Shown here in pieces: positions 47,779 to 55,931 of a stretch of 64,000 nt of DNA. The notes beneath the pieces are model-generated. The model saw nothing but the letters and a program-made list of their open reading frames with translations. It had not been told where the DNA came from and made no database searches. Location: NCBI GenBank assembly GCA_019637295.1, contig JAHBVX010000001.1, positions 347,501 to 411,500 of the forward strand, written 5' to 3'. A program made the position numbers and the translations under genes. The stretch comes from Polyangiaceae bacterium (GTDB taxonomy: Bacteria > Myxococcota_A > Polyangia > Polyangiales > Polyangiaceae). Numbering within the stretch: position 1 is the first letter of the stretch; the number at the start of each line of letters is the position of its first letter.

Positions 47779-47866
47779 TCGCCCCATTGCGGGGATGACC
47801 CGGGGTTCGCGAGACAATACGGTTCGAGGCGTCGGCGGAAGCGCGTGCCGCCGGAGAGGAGACACC

Positions 47867-48532
47867 ATGAAGATCGCAGTACTCGGAACCGGAAACGTGG
47901 GCAGAACGATCGGCAAGCGTCTGGTGGCGCTGGGCCACGAGGTGCGCCTCGGCTCGCGAACCAAGGACAACGAGCAGGGCGCGGCCTGGGCCGCCGCGAA
48001 CGGCGACAAGGCCTCCTGCGACACCTTCGCCGGCGCGGCGCGCTTCGGCGAGTGGATCTTCAACTGCACCCTCGGCGCCGCCACTCTGGACGCGCTCAGG
48101 GCCGCAGGAGAAGACGCCATCGCCGACAAGCTCCTGATCGACGTCTCGAACCCACTGGACTTCTCGGGAGGCATGCCGCCGACCCTCAGCGTGTTCGGTA
48201 CGGACTCGCTGGGCGAGCAGATCCAGCGCGCGTTTCCGCGGGCGAAAGTCATCAAGTCGCTGAACACCATCAACTGCGACGTGATGGTCGACCCGGCGCG
48301 CGTCCCCGGCTCGCACGTGGTGTTCATGAGCGGCAACGACGCCGACGCCAAGCGCGCGTTCGACGGCTTCCTGCGGGAGCAGTTCGGCTGGAAGGACGTG
48401 CTCGACCTCGGTGACATCGGCACCGCGCGCGGCACCGAGGCGTACCTCTTGTTCTGGCTGCGCCTCTGGGGCGCGCTGAAGACGGCGGACTTCAACGTGA
48501 TGATCGCGCGGGCGGCGGGGAGCGCCGGATGA
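47867..48532 (+). CDS. NADP-binding reductase (F420-dependent NADP reductase-like)
   Basis: 221 aa, ATG with a strong GGAGAGGAG ribosome-binding site. N-terminal Rossmann fold ([31 protein letters not shown]) as in the NADP oxidoreductase/F420-dependent family; the C-terminal part ([46 protein letters not shown]) fits the same group of small cytoplasmic reductases. No F420 dependence is provable here. Overlaps the next SDR gene by 4 bp and diverges from lysR, so a LysR-regulated redox operon is likely. Substrate unknown. Confidence 0.85.
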   Translation: MKIAVLGTGNVGRTIGKRLVALGHEVRLGSRTKDNEQGAAWAAANGDKASCDTFAGAARFGEWIFNCTLGAATLDALRAAGEDAIADKLLIDVSNPLDFSGGMPPTLSVFGTDSLGEQIQRAFPRAKVIKSLNTINCDVMVDPARVPGSHVVFMSGNDADAKRAFDGFLREQFGWKDVLDLGDIGTARGTEAYLLFWLRLWGALKTADFNVMIARAAGSAG

Positions 48533-49245
48533 AGTCGAGCGGGCGCGTAGCCGTGGTGACGGGTGGCAACCGAGGGCTCGGACTCGAAACCTGCCGCCGA
48601 TTGGGCGAGCTCGGCGACCGAGTCGTGCTCACGTCGCGCAGCCTGGCACGCGCCCGGCAGGCCGCCGCGCTGCTTCGCGAGCAGGGTCTCGACGTGGTGG
48701 GCGAAGAGGTGGACGTGCGCAGCGACGACAGCGTCGCCGACTTCTTCGCCGACTACGATCGGCGCCACGGTCGCATCGACGTGCTCGTCAACAACGCTGG
48801 CGCAGTGTTCGGCGGCGAGGGTGGCGGCGCGACCAAGGCCGTCGACACCCCGAGCGAGGTGCTGATCGCTGCGTTCGACAACAACGCCATCGGCGCCTTT
48901 CGCATGCTCCGAGGGGCGCTGCCGCGCATGAACGGCGCCGGCTACGGGCGCGTGGTGAACGTCTCGAGCGGAATGGGCGGCATCGCGGAGATGGACGGTG
49001 GGCACGCCGCCTACCGGCTCAGCAAGGCGGCGCTGAACGCCATCACGCGGCTGTTCCACGCCGAGGCAAAGCGCAACGTGCTAGTCAACAGCGTCTGCCC
49101 CGGCTGGGTCCGCACGGACATGGGCGGCCAGAGCGCCACGCGCAGCGTCGAAGAGGGGGCGAGCGGCATCGTGTGGGCCGCCACGCTGCCAGAGGGCGGC
49201 CCGAGCGGCGGCTTCTTCCGCGACGGTGAGCCCACCCCCTGGTGA
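48529..49245 (+). CDS. Short-chain dehydrogenase/reductase
   Basis: 238 aa, overlapping the upstream stop by 4 bp. Classical SDR: cofactor motif [24 protein letters not shown], catalytic Ser in VNVSS and YRLSK (Tyr/Lys), then [10 protein letters not shown]. The GGNRGLG pattern and Arg residues after the second strand (TSRSLARA) suggest NADP(H), as in plant carbonyl-reductase-like SDRs. Works with the upstream reductase gene in a probable LysR-controlled operon. A short inverted repeat (CGGGTT/AACCCG, 49248-49262) sits at the convergent 3' junction. Confidence 0.9.
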   Translation: MKSSGRVAVVTGGNRGLGLETCRRLGELGDRVVLTSRSLARARQAAALLREQGLDVVGEEVDVRSDDSVADFFADYDRRHGRIDVLVNNAGAVFGGEGGGATKAVDTPSEVLIAAFDNNAIGAFRMLRGALPRMNGAGYGRVVNVSSGMGGIAEMDGGHAAYRLSKAALNAITRLFHAEAKRNVLVNSVCPGWVRTDMGGQSATRSVEEGASGIVWAATLPEGGPSGGFFRDGEPTPW

Positions 49246-49252
49246 CGCGGGT

Positions 49253-50176
49253 TCAGAACCCGAACACCCGCGCGGTCCACGGGGCGCCATACACCGCGCG
49301 CATGCACTGCCGCAGCGACTCGGCGTCCGGCGACGTGCGCAGGGCGCGCTGCACGACGTCGCTCGCTGGCCACTGAAATGGAGCCAGGCTTCTGCCCCGC
49401 TCGAAGGTCGTCATCGCGCGCTCGGCGTTGTACGCGAAGAACTCGCGGAACTGCGTGTCGAACTGCAGCGTGCTCGGGTCGTGGTAGCTCGCCGCGAGCA
49501 CCACGGCCATCGCGTAGACCGTGAACTCGAGCACGGCGAACACGCGATCGCTGGTCGCGAACGTGGTGTGAGGCGCGAGCCCCAGCTGGAAGCGCTCGAT
49601 CGCCACGACCGCCCCGTTGATGTAGGCGGTCCACTCGTCCCAGACATACAGCGGCCGCGCGTCCCACCCCTGCTGGCCGATCAAGTAGCTGTCATGGCGG
49701 CCGCGGCGCAAGCTCGGTGGGACCAGCGACGCCACGGTCGCCTTGGTGAACCGTGGCTCGGTCACCACCGCGGCGCGGCCGCCGAGCACGTAGAACCCGT
49801 TCATCCGGCGAGCGTGCGAGTTCGCCAACCGCAGCTCGAAGTGAATGCTGTGGGTCATCTCGTGTGCGAGGGTGGGCGGGTCCTCCCAGTGGCCTCTCTC
49901 GCGTGGAGGCTTGCGCTGCATGATCTCCGTCAGCGCGGGGCCCCAGCGCGGATCCAGCGCTGAATTGGTGGTCGACAGGGCGAGCCACTGGACCTGACTC
50001 CCGGGAGTGTGCGACGGCGAGGGCGTGGCAGGCAACGCGGTGGGTGACAGCCCGTGAGGGGAGCCGTGCGGTGCGACCCTGGGGGGTGACGAGCGACGGG
50101 CGGGTTGTTCGCACCCAGGCGCGAACAGCAGGAGCAGGGTGGGCACCCAGGCGAGAGACGAGAGCAGCAAACGCAC
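49253..50176 (-). CDS. Putative metallopeptidase lipoprotein (HExxH)
   Basis: 307 aa, GTG start with TAGACT ending 9 nt upstream. Signal RLLLSSLAWVPTLLLLFAPGC ends at a lipobox. A zinc-protease motif HEMTH (His105-Glu106-x2-His109) is followed by WDEWTAYINGA with Glu181 as a candidate third ligand, the order seen in gluzincin-like peptidases. The rest (RRMNGFYVLGGRAAVVTEPRF; LRQCMRAVYGAPW) is unrecognised. I infer an outer-membrane-anchored zinc peptidase; activity and target are unproven. The gene is convergent with the SDR. Confidence 0.65.
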   Translation of the reverse strand: MRLLLSSLAWVPTLLLLFAPGCEQPARRSSPPRVAPHGSPHGLSPTALPATPSPSHTPGSQVQWLALSTTNSALDPRWGPALTEIMQRKPPRERGHWEDPPTLAHEMTHSIHFELRLANSHARRMNGFYVLGGRAAVVTEPRFTKATVASLVPPSLRRGRHDSYLIGQQGWDARPLYVWDEWTAYINGAVVAIERFQLGLAPHTTFATSDRVFAVLEFTVYAMAVVLAASYHDPSTLQFDTQFREFFAYNAERAMTTFERGRSLAPFQWPASDVVQRALRTSPDAESLRQCMRAVYGAPWTARVFGF

Positions 50177-50221
50177 GGCGCCGTGAGTCTACATCGCCCG
50201 TCAGGCGCGTAGACCCTCCGA

Positions 50222-51397
50222 TCAGGCGCAGGGCGTCAGGGCGTCGATCACTGCGTGCCAGCCCGCGGGCTTGGTGCCCGCCGCCGGGAAGAGCATCAGC
50301 AGCTGCTCCGTGGCGTGAACTCGCGGCACTGCGCCCTTCGCGGGCCAGTCCAGGCTGTACTTGCCCGCGGCGAAGTCGGTATCGCGCCGGGTGGGTTGGC
50401 CCAGCTTCGGCTCGAGGCAGCCTCGCACTCGAGCGTGTCCGTCCTTCACACCCCCGTCCGTCCAGAAGTAGAAGTTGACGCTGGTGACGGCGCCGCCCTG
50501 CGCGTTCTCCCAGGTCACGTTGACGTTCTCGAACAAGGGATGGCCGAGGCCCACCCCCTGGGACGAGCCGCGGGCGTTGGCTGCCGGAAACACCCGGGTC
50601 GTCTCCCCGGCGCTGCGTTCGAAGGGGACCCGGAGGTCCACTTGTTTGAGGTCCGCGAGGGATGCGTCCAGGTTCAGCACGTTGCGCCGGGTCGCAGCAT
50701 CGAGGGGTGAGCCGGCTCCGAAGGTGGCGTGCAGGGTCGCTCGCCAGAGCGTGGCGAAGCGCAACTTCCACCGGGGGTCGTCGCGCTCGTGGGCGTTGAG
50801 CGTGAGGGAGCTCGAGACCGTGAGCGTGACGCCTTGGCCGCTGAGGCTCCGGCCGTCCGAGGACATCGGCTTGAAGCCGCGACCGAGCTGCTGTTCGAGC
50901 GCTTTGGCGAGGCGAGCTCCAGCGGCCTCGTCGCGAAATCCCAGGTTGATGGTCGTCACGTGATCGGGCTCGTCCCAGGTCGCGCTCACGTGCTTGATGG
51001 GCCCATCGCCGAGCGTGCTGCTGACGCGCTTCTCGCGGACCGTGGTCCCAAAGCGCTGGGCAACGGCGGCGGCGGACTCGTCCAGCGGCATCGCCACCAA
51101 CGTCGCGGCGCTGATCCCGGCCGTAGTCCCCAATGCGCCCGTTGGGCCGCTTCGCGCGAGCACGAACGCGAGCGACGAGCCACCGAGCACGAGCACGACC
51201 AGTATCGCTACGGCGGCGAGTCCGGCCTTCGCGCTCGGGGGCGTGTGCGGCTGCGCGTGCCCGGGAGGAACTGCAGGTCGAGTCGGCGCGGGCGGGTCCA
51301 TCACCAGGCGGGCGCCGCAGAAGCCACAAATGGACTCCCGGGCTCCCAGCTCGGCCGGGGCAGGAGCCCCGCACCTCGGGCACTGTACCGCGCGCAT
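50222..51397 (-). CDS. Zinc-ribbon single-TM protein
   Basis: 391 aa from ATG 51397, which begins with a zinc ribbon (CPRCGAPAPAELGARESICGFCG: CxxC-x15-CxxC). One TM helix follows a Pro-rich linker (AGLAAVAILVVLVLGGSSLAFVL), then a ~310-residue extracytoplasmic part with two similar-looking halves, each with strands around Asp/Asn-rich turns (WDEPDHVTTINLGFRD; NVTWENAQGGAVTSVNFYFWTD). A conserved Cys near the C-terminus pairs with one in RGCLEP. No family recognised. The cytoplasmic zinc ribbon plus outside domain suggests a sensor or assembly protein. Confidence 0.75.
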   Translation of the reverse strand: MRAVQCPRCGAPAPAELGARESICGFCGARLVMDPPAPTRPAVPPGHAQPHTPPSAKAGLAAVAILVVLVLGGSSLAFVLARSGPTGALGTTAGISAATLVAMPLDESAAAVAQRFGTTVREKRVSSTLGDGPIKHVSATWDEPDHVTTINLGFRDEAAGARLAKALEQQLGRGFKPMSSDGRSLSGQGVTLTVSSSLTLNAHERDDPRWKLRFATLWRATLHATFGAGSPLDAATRRNVLNLDASLADLKQVDLRVPFERSAGETTRVFPAANARGSSQGVGLGHPLFENVNVTWENAQGGAVTSVNFYFWTDGGVKDGHARVRGCLEPKLGQPTRRDTDFAAGKYSLDWPAKGAVPRVHATEQLLMLFPAAGTKPAGWHAVIDALTPCA

Positions 51398-51490
51398 CGC
51401 GTCCAGCAGCCAACACGCTGTGGTTGAGGAGGTCAAGGCGTAAGACTCGGTACCGCCGTTCGGTTGAGGTCCGCCCGGCTGCGTGCTGTC

Positions 51491-52048
51491 ATGACCGCGC
51501 CAGCCGTGTCCAAGGATCCCGCCACCAAGCTGTTCGTCACTCCCGCGCGAGAGGCGATGTTCAAGCTCGTCGTCGTGGGCTACGCGGCGGCGAGCGAGTG
51601 GGTGGAGCGCGTTCGGGAGCTGATCCCGCCCGAGCGTCGCGGCGGCTTTCAGCCGCCGATGGACAACGACGGCTGGCGCATGACCGTGTTCGACTTTCGC
51701 GACGAGGCGGTCACCGCCCAGGGGCACGCCGTACGCGTGTACCTGTTCGGCCATGACGGCGTGGGCTTCATCGGACAGCCCGGACGGGCAAAGGATGTGG
51801 TGTACAAGAACGCCCACGCGCTGCTCGGCCTGGCCGACTCGGGCCAGAGCTCGCAGCTCGCCTCGGTGCTCGGGGCCGATCTGCAGCGCATGGCCAGCTC
51901 CGGGCACCAGCCCGTGGCGGTGCTCTGCTCGCCCGGCGTCGCGGCGCCGCTCGACTCGCTGCTGACCCCGCTCGACCACGACTTCCGCGCCGAGCCCCTC
52001 GCGCCACTGCGTCTCGTGCTCGACCGCGTGCTCGCGCGTGTGAGCTGA
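51491..52048 (+). CDS. Unknown alpha/beta protein
   Basis: 185 aa from ATG 51491 (an in-frame TTG at 51464 adds 9 residues). Alternating strands and helices (MFKLVVVGYAAASEWVERV; GHAVRVYLFGHDGVGFIGQ; NAHALLGLADSGQ; HQPVAVLCSPG) resemble the layout of small Ras-like/MglA GTPases, but there is no P-loop GxxxxGKS/T and no NKxD, so nucleotide binding is not supported. Convergent with the MopE-like lipoprotein gene; the structured repeat copy 1 begins immediately after its stop codon. Confidence 0.65.
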   Translation: MTAPAVSKDPATKLFVTPAREAMFKLVVVGYAAASEWVERVRELIPPERRGGFQPPMDNDGWRMTVFDFRDEAVTAQGHAVRVYLFGHDGVGFIGQPGRAKDVVYKNAHALLGLADSGQSSQLASVLGADLQRMASSGHQPVAVLCSPGVAAPLDSLLTPLDHDFRAEPLAPLRLVLDRVLARVS

Positions 52049-52203
52049 AGGTCTGTCAAGAATTGACCCAGTTCATGCCGGCGAAGCCGGCCCGCGTGGG
52101 GTGGGGTCCCAACGAATTCACTTCGTTGGGGCGGGGAGGCGCGTGCCTCCCCGGCGACAGAATGAAAGAGCTGTCGATTTTTCGACAGCTCTTGAGCGGG
52201 CCT
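52049..52203. repeat. Structured intergenic repeat, copy 1 (multi-hairpin)
   Basis: Begins right after a stop codon and fills the gap between convergent genes. Hairpins in order: GCCGGC-GAA-GCCGGC (52077-52091); CCCAACGAA/TTCGTTGGG (52108-52130); GGGGAGGC-GCGT-GCCTCCCC (52133-52152); and a perfect 12-bp stem with TTTT loop (52166-52193). A second copy with matching stems lies at 54841. The last hairpin could serve as a terminator. Confidence 0.85.
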
Positions 52204-52207
52204 CCGG

Positions 52208-53602
52208 TCACGGAGTGAACACCTCCAGGGTCGATTCGGCGTCCACCGCGCCGACCAGGCGATAGAGCTTGCCGTCCGGGGCGAACTCGAGCCGGCCGTT
52301 GCCCGCCGGAGCGGCGGGGATGCCCAGCGGGAGCGGCAGGTCCTCGGCGACGGCGGAGAGTCGGTGGAGCTTGGGCGTGCCCGACAAGAGTTCGACCCAG
52401 GCCTCGCCCACGCCTGGGCGCTCCGTCACGCTGTACACCGGCGCGTCGAAGGCCTTGAGCATCACCGCGCTGCCGCTGCTGGGCAGGTAGCGGTGGAGAC
52501 TGCCCCCGGTCTGCGTCTTGGTGCCCACCAGCACGCTGCCGTTGCGCCACGCCGCGACCGTCAGGATCTCTTCCCCTGGGAAGATGCTGACGATGCGAAA
52601 CGTGGGCTCGGTGCTACCCACCGGCGCCGTGAACTGCGCCAGTCGTCCGAGAGCAGTCGTGTCGCAGCAGGCCGGCTTGGAGGCGCTGCAGGTCACGCCC
52701 GGGTGCTGTGGATCGCAGGCCGTGCAGCTCGAGTCGGTCGAGCACGTCTCCGGCCGCCAGTTGCCCACGAAATACGTGCTGCCAGCGCCGGCCGCCAGAC
52801 CCGTGGGCGAGACGATGGGAAACCCGTTTGCGGTCACCGACGTGTCCTCGGGGATCGAGGCGAGGAACGGTGCGTCGAGGAAGCCGGGGCAGTTGCTCTG
52901 CCCGGCGCAGCCGCAGCCCGGATCCGACGCGGCGCACTCGTACAGCAGCGTCAGGCCGTTCTTCGCCAGGCAGTTACACGCCTCGCAGCAGGAGTAGGTC
53001 ACGATGACGCGCCGGCTCGCCGGGTTCGGGTCCACCAGGGCGTACCCCATGTTCTGATTCGCGTTGCCGGTGTGGGTCAGGACCGGATCGCTGGCGTTCG
53101 CCGGAACGACGGCAACGTGATCCGGACCGCTGACCACGGTGGTCAGGTACGTGTTGCACTGGGCGTCGAAGTCGATGTCGTACTTGCTGTACAAGTTCGC
53201 CTGCACCCGCGTGAGATCGACCGCACACGTCGGGCAGCCTTCATCTACGATGCCGTCGCAGTCGTTGTCGTAGCCGTCGCAGGTGGTCTCGTCGGGCTCG
53301 AAGCCGGGCCCGTTACAGACCCACAGCCCGCCCTCGCAGGTTGGTGGCGTGGACGCGCAAACGCCCACGCAGGTCGGGGCTGCGCCGAAGCAGCCGCCGT
53401 CCGCCGCGGCGTCCGCGCCCGCCCCGCCCCCGGTGGCGCCGGTCGCAGCGCCGCCGGTCGCGGCGTCGGCGCCACCGCTGCCTCCGGTGACGCCGCCACC
53501 TCCCGTGGCGCCCGCGCCGCTCGACTTGGTCTCGTCGCTCGAGCTGCACGCCACCGCCGCTGCCAGTAAGCCCCAGACGCCCAGTGCCACCGTCGCTCGC
53601 AT
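52208..53602 (-). CDS. MopE-like surface lipoprotein
   Basis: 464 aa, ATG with TAGGCT ending 9 nt upstream. Signal RATVALGVWGLLAAAVAC with lipobox, a Gly/Ala/Ser linker, then a Cys-containing start (CFGAAPTCVGVCASTPPTC) and a MopE-type putative metal-binding motif (CDGYDNDCDGIVDEGC). The remaining ~330 residues are beta-propeller-like, with repeated Trp/Asp strands and several Cys pairs (CDPQHPGVTCSASKPACCD). A surface-anchored, possibly calcium- or copper-binding protein. No catalytic motif. Confidence 0.8.
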   Translation of the reverse strand: MRATVALGVWGLLAAAVACSSSDETKSSGAGATGGGGVTGGSGGADAATGGAATGATGGGAGADAAADGGCFGAAPTCVGVCASTPPTCEGGLWVCNGPGFEPDETTCDGYDNDCDGIVDEGCPTCAVDLTRVQANLYSKYDIDFDAQCNTYLTTVVSGPDHVAVVPANASDPVLTHTGNANQNMGYALVDPNPASRRVIVTYSCCEACNCLAKNGLTLLYECAASDPGCGCAGQSNCPGFLDAPFLASIPEDTSVTANGFPIVSPTGLAAGAGSTYFVGNWRPETCSTDSSCTACDPQHPGVTCSASKPACCDTTALGRLAQFTAPVGSTEPTFRIVSIFPGEEILTVAAWRNGSVLVGTKTQTGGSLHRYLPSSGSAVMLKAFDAPVYSVTERPGVGEAWVELLSGTPKLHRLSAVAEDLPLPLGIPAAPAGNGRLEFAPDGKLYRLVGAVDAESTLEVFTP

Positions 53603-53696
53603 CGTTCGGGCAGCCTACGACATCCGCTCGCTGGGCGCTCCCCGCAAGCCCACGCTCGACACCCCGAGCGTCGCTTTGACATGATGAAGTGGCCAC

Positions 53697-54431
53697 ATGG
53701 CCAAGCGCGGGTACTCTGGGTGTGCGATCGGCGCGGCCATCGGCTGCGCGCTGCTCGTCGTCACGCTCGCCGCCGGGGTCGTCGCGCTCGCGCTGGCGCT
53801 GTTCCTTCTGACCGACGCGCCGAGCGCCAGCCCACCACCGATACCGACCGCGCGGTCCGTGCCCGACACTGACCCGGACACGGTCCCCGACCCGTCGGAC
53901 GAGCCTCCGGTCGCGCTCGACCCGAAGCTCACCGTCGAGGCCACGCGCGCGAACTACGCCATCACCGGCAAGAGCGCGGGCGAGCTGCGACGTCAGCTCG
54001 ACACCCTCGGCCCCAAGGACCAGAGCGGGAGATTCGACGCCTACACCCACTGGAACGTTCGCTGGACGTACTCCTACGACCGCACCGCCGCGGCGTGCGC
54101 GGTCACCGATGTGAAGGTGACGGTGACCGTGAAGATCACGATGCCGGAGTGGTCGCCGCCACCGGACGCATCCCCCGAACTGGTGTCCAGCTGGAACCGA
54201 TACATCAAGGCGCTCGAGCGCCACGAGAACGGCCACCGCGACAACGGCGTGGCCGCCGGTCGCGACGTCCTGAGCACGCTGCGGAGCTTTGGTTCCCGCG
54301 GCACCTGCACGAAGAGCGGCGAAGACGCCAACGCCACCGGTCTCGAGGTCGTCAAGCGCTACCAGGCGAAGGACAAGGACTACGATCGCACCACGGGTCA
54401 CGGCAGGACCCAGGGCGCCCGCTTCCCCTGA
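53697..54431 (+). CDS. DUF922-type predicted secreted zinc peptidase
   Basis: 244 aa. One N-terminal TM/signal anchor (IGAAIGCALLVVTLAAGVVALALALFLL) and a Pro/Asp-rich linker precede a DUF922-like domain: the pattern TRANYAITGKSAGELRRQLDTLGP, WNVRWTYSYDR, VTVTVKITMPEW and SWNRYIKALERHENGHRDNG. HENGH (His176-Glu177-His180) is the HExxH zinc motif that gave the family its 'predicted secreted Zn-dependent protease' name. It faces the periplasm or outside. Proteolysis has not been shown for the family to my knowledge. Confidence 0.8.
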   Translation: MAKRGYSGCAIGAAIGCALLVVTLAAGVVALALALFLLTDAPSASPPPIPTARSVPDTDPDTVPDPSDEPPVALDPKLTVEATRANYAITGKSAGELRRQLDTLGPKDQSGRFDAYTHWNVRWTYSYDRTAAACAVTDVKVTVTVKITMPEWSPPPDASPELVSSWNRYIKALERHENGHRDNGVAAGRDVLSTLRSFGSRGTCTKSGEDANATGLEVVKRYQAKDKDYDRTTGHGRTQGARFP

Positions 54432-54474
54432 CGCGCCTGTCGGCGCGGTGGGATGCGAGGGCGCGCGAGCACGT

Positions 54475-54503
54475 CCGAATTGCACCCTCGGCGAGGAATT
54501 CGG
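54475..54503. promoter_or_regulatory. Inverted repeat upstream of a sigma-54-like promoter
   Basis: CCGAATT (54475-54481) and AATTCGG (54497-54503) form a 7-bp inverted repeat, about 54 bp upstream of the -24/-12 element. It could be an enhancer-binding-protein site or a terminator of the upstream gene. Confidence 0.35.
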
Positions 54504-54556
54504 CAACATCTGCGCAGGCAGGTCGCCGCATAGTCGAGGTTTTCTCGTCGGCGAAC

Positions 54557-54571
54557 TGGCACGCATGCTGC
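54557..54571 (+). promoter_or_regulatory. Candidate sigma-54 (-24/-12) promoter
   Basis: TGGCACGCATGCTGC matches the consensus TGGCAC-N5-TTGC at all positions but one, with exact spacing of the GG and GC dinucleotides. It lies 65 bp before the ATG at 54637, in non-coding DNA. Confidence 0.55.
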
Positions 54572-54636
54572 CCGGTTTTCGGGAATGCGACCGCGCAGCC
54601 GCGGGTTGCACTCAGGAAACGAAAGCGAGGTGTCCC

Positions 54637-54840
54637 ATGGCGTACGCAGATACAGCAGGCTCGTCGATCGACCGCGAAGTTCGCGACTCGATGATGCTGA
54701 TCCGTCGCGATCGAGCCAGGCGCCTGACCTTCGCCATCGTCGCGTTGATCGTCGCGATCGTCGGGCTCTCAGCGCTCGTGTACGTGAAGTTCAACACCGA
54801 GATGGAGTCGGTCAAGGAAATGACGGTCCAACCGAACTGA
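54637..54840 (+). CDS. Small single-TM protein
   Basis: 67 aa from ATG 54637 with GAGG upstream. A basic, polar N-terminus (SSIDREVRDSMMLIRRDRARR) leads into one TM helix (LTFAIVALIVAIVGLSALVYV) and a short charged tail (KFNTEMESVKEMTVQPN). No family recognised. The sigma-54-like promoter before it and the structured repeat after it suggest an independent, inducible transcript. Could be a membrane stress or regulatory small protein. Confidence 0.65.
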   Translation: MAYADTAGSSIDREVRDSMMLIRRDRARRLTFAIVALIVAIVGLSALVYVKFNTEMESVKEMTVQPN

Positions 54841-54973
54841 AGGGCTGTCAGGAGTTGACCCAGTTCGCGCCGGCGGAGCCGGCCGACGAATTCACTTCGG
54901 CGGGGCGGGGAGGCGCGTGCCTCCCCGGTGAAAGAAGGAAGGAGCTGCCGACCACTCGACAGCTCTCGAGCCG
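54841..54973. repeat. Structured intergenic repeat, copy 2
   Basis: Starts directly after the stop of the 67-aa gene. Shares with copy 1 the TTGACCCAGTTC block, the CGAATTCACTTCG block and a 27-nt block holding GGGGAGGC-GCGT-GCCTCCCC (54907-54926). The terminal hairpin (54942-54965) keeps the stem with one mismatch and has a different loop (CCAC for TTTT). Confidence 0.85.
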
Positions 54974-55035
54974 ACATTCCTCGGGGGGCATCACGCTGAC
55001 TTCGTCCGCAACTCGATGCTACGCTGTCCGAACGG

Positions 55036-55890
55036 ATGCGCGTGCGTCGGACCGTCCAGCGACACGTCCTCCTCGTCGTCATCGGGCTAGGCGGCGTGGT
55101 TGGCGCTGCCTGTGGCAGCTCGGATGAGCGCGCCTCGGGAGGCGGGCTCGACGCGGGCGCGTCGGACGCCGACGCCGCGCACGCCCCGGACGCGCCCGCG
55201 GACTCGGAGCTGGACGCTGCTGACGTTGGCGCGGACGCGCCCGCGGACGTGCCGGCCCCGCCGTGTCCCCCGGAGATGGCGCCGGTCGGGGGCACCTGCA
55301 TCGATCGCTTCGAGGCGCCCGGCGTCGAAGGCGGCTTGCCGCTCGTGATGTACACCTTCGACGAGTCCGAGGCCTGGTGTCAGCAGCGCGGCAAGCGCCT
55401 GTGCTTCGATGACGAGTGGACGATGGCCTGCGCGGGCGACTCGATGACGGCCTACCCCTACGGCGTCACGCATCAGCCGGGGGTGTGCAATGACGACGAG
55501 CAGTGGCGCCTGTACAATCAGTCGCTGCTGAGCGGCTGGCCGGCGAAGGCGTCCAGCCCCGCCATCGAGTCCCTCGAGGAGCTGCTGGCTGTCGCGTCGA
55601 GCGTTTCCGCGTCGACCAAACAATCAGCTGACCACGTCGAGTGGCTGTACCAGGCGGAGCCGTCCGGCCACAACGCCGGCTGTACGGCGGGCAACGGCGT
55701 GTTCGATCTGACAGGGAACGTCGAGGAGTGGACTCGTCGCCGGGACGGCGGCGAGCCCAGCTTCCACGGTAGTCTCAAGGGCCGCTACTGGGCGGAGACC
55801 CGCACCTGTCAGAACGGCATCAAGACCCACGGCGATGGCTTCCGCTTCTATGAGATCGGGTTTCGCTGCTGCCGGGAAGTGAGCGAGTGA
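55036..55890 (+). CDS. FGE/sulfatase-modifying-factor-like lipoprotein
   Basis: 284 aa, ATG with TACGCT ending 10 nt upstream. Signal VLLVVIGLGGVVGAAC with lipobox, an Asp/Ala-rich linker, then a formylglycine-generating-enzyme-like domain: CPPEMAPVGGTCIDRFEAPG, ESEAWCQQRGKRLCFDDEWTMAC, GNVEEWTRR, GFRCC. This is the usual FGE/SUMF1 fold; the catalytic Cys pair of true FGE is not evident, so it may bind and not modify substrates. Outer-membrane or periplasmic. Confidence 0.82.
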   Translation: MRVRRTVQRHVLLVVIGLGGVVGAACGSSDERASGGGLDAGASDADAAHAPDAPADSELDAADVGADAPADVPAPPCPPEMAPVGGTCIDRFEAPGVEGGLPLVMYTFDESEAWCQQRGKRLCFDDEWTMACAGDSMTAYPYGVTHQPGVCNDDEQWRLYNQSLLSGWPAKASSPAIESLEELLAVASSVSASTKQSADHVEWLYQAEPSGHNAGCTAGNGVFDLTGNVEEWTRRRDGGEPSFHGSLKGRYWAETRTCQNGIKTHGDGFRFYEIGFRCCREVSE

Positions 55891-55931
55891 CGCGGGGTCC
55901 GGTCCGACGGTAGTCGTGATAGATCGGCGCG

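Noticed and set aside
51491-52048. Reading this protein as an MglA/Ras-like GTPase
   Set aside because: The alpha/beta layout is similar, but P-loop, switch and NKxD motifs are all missing.
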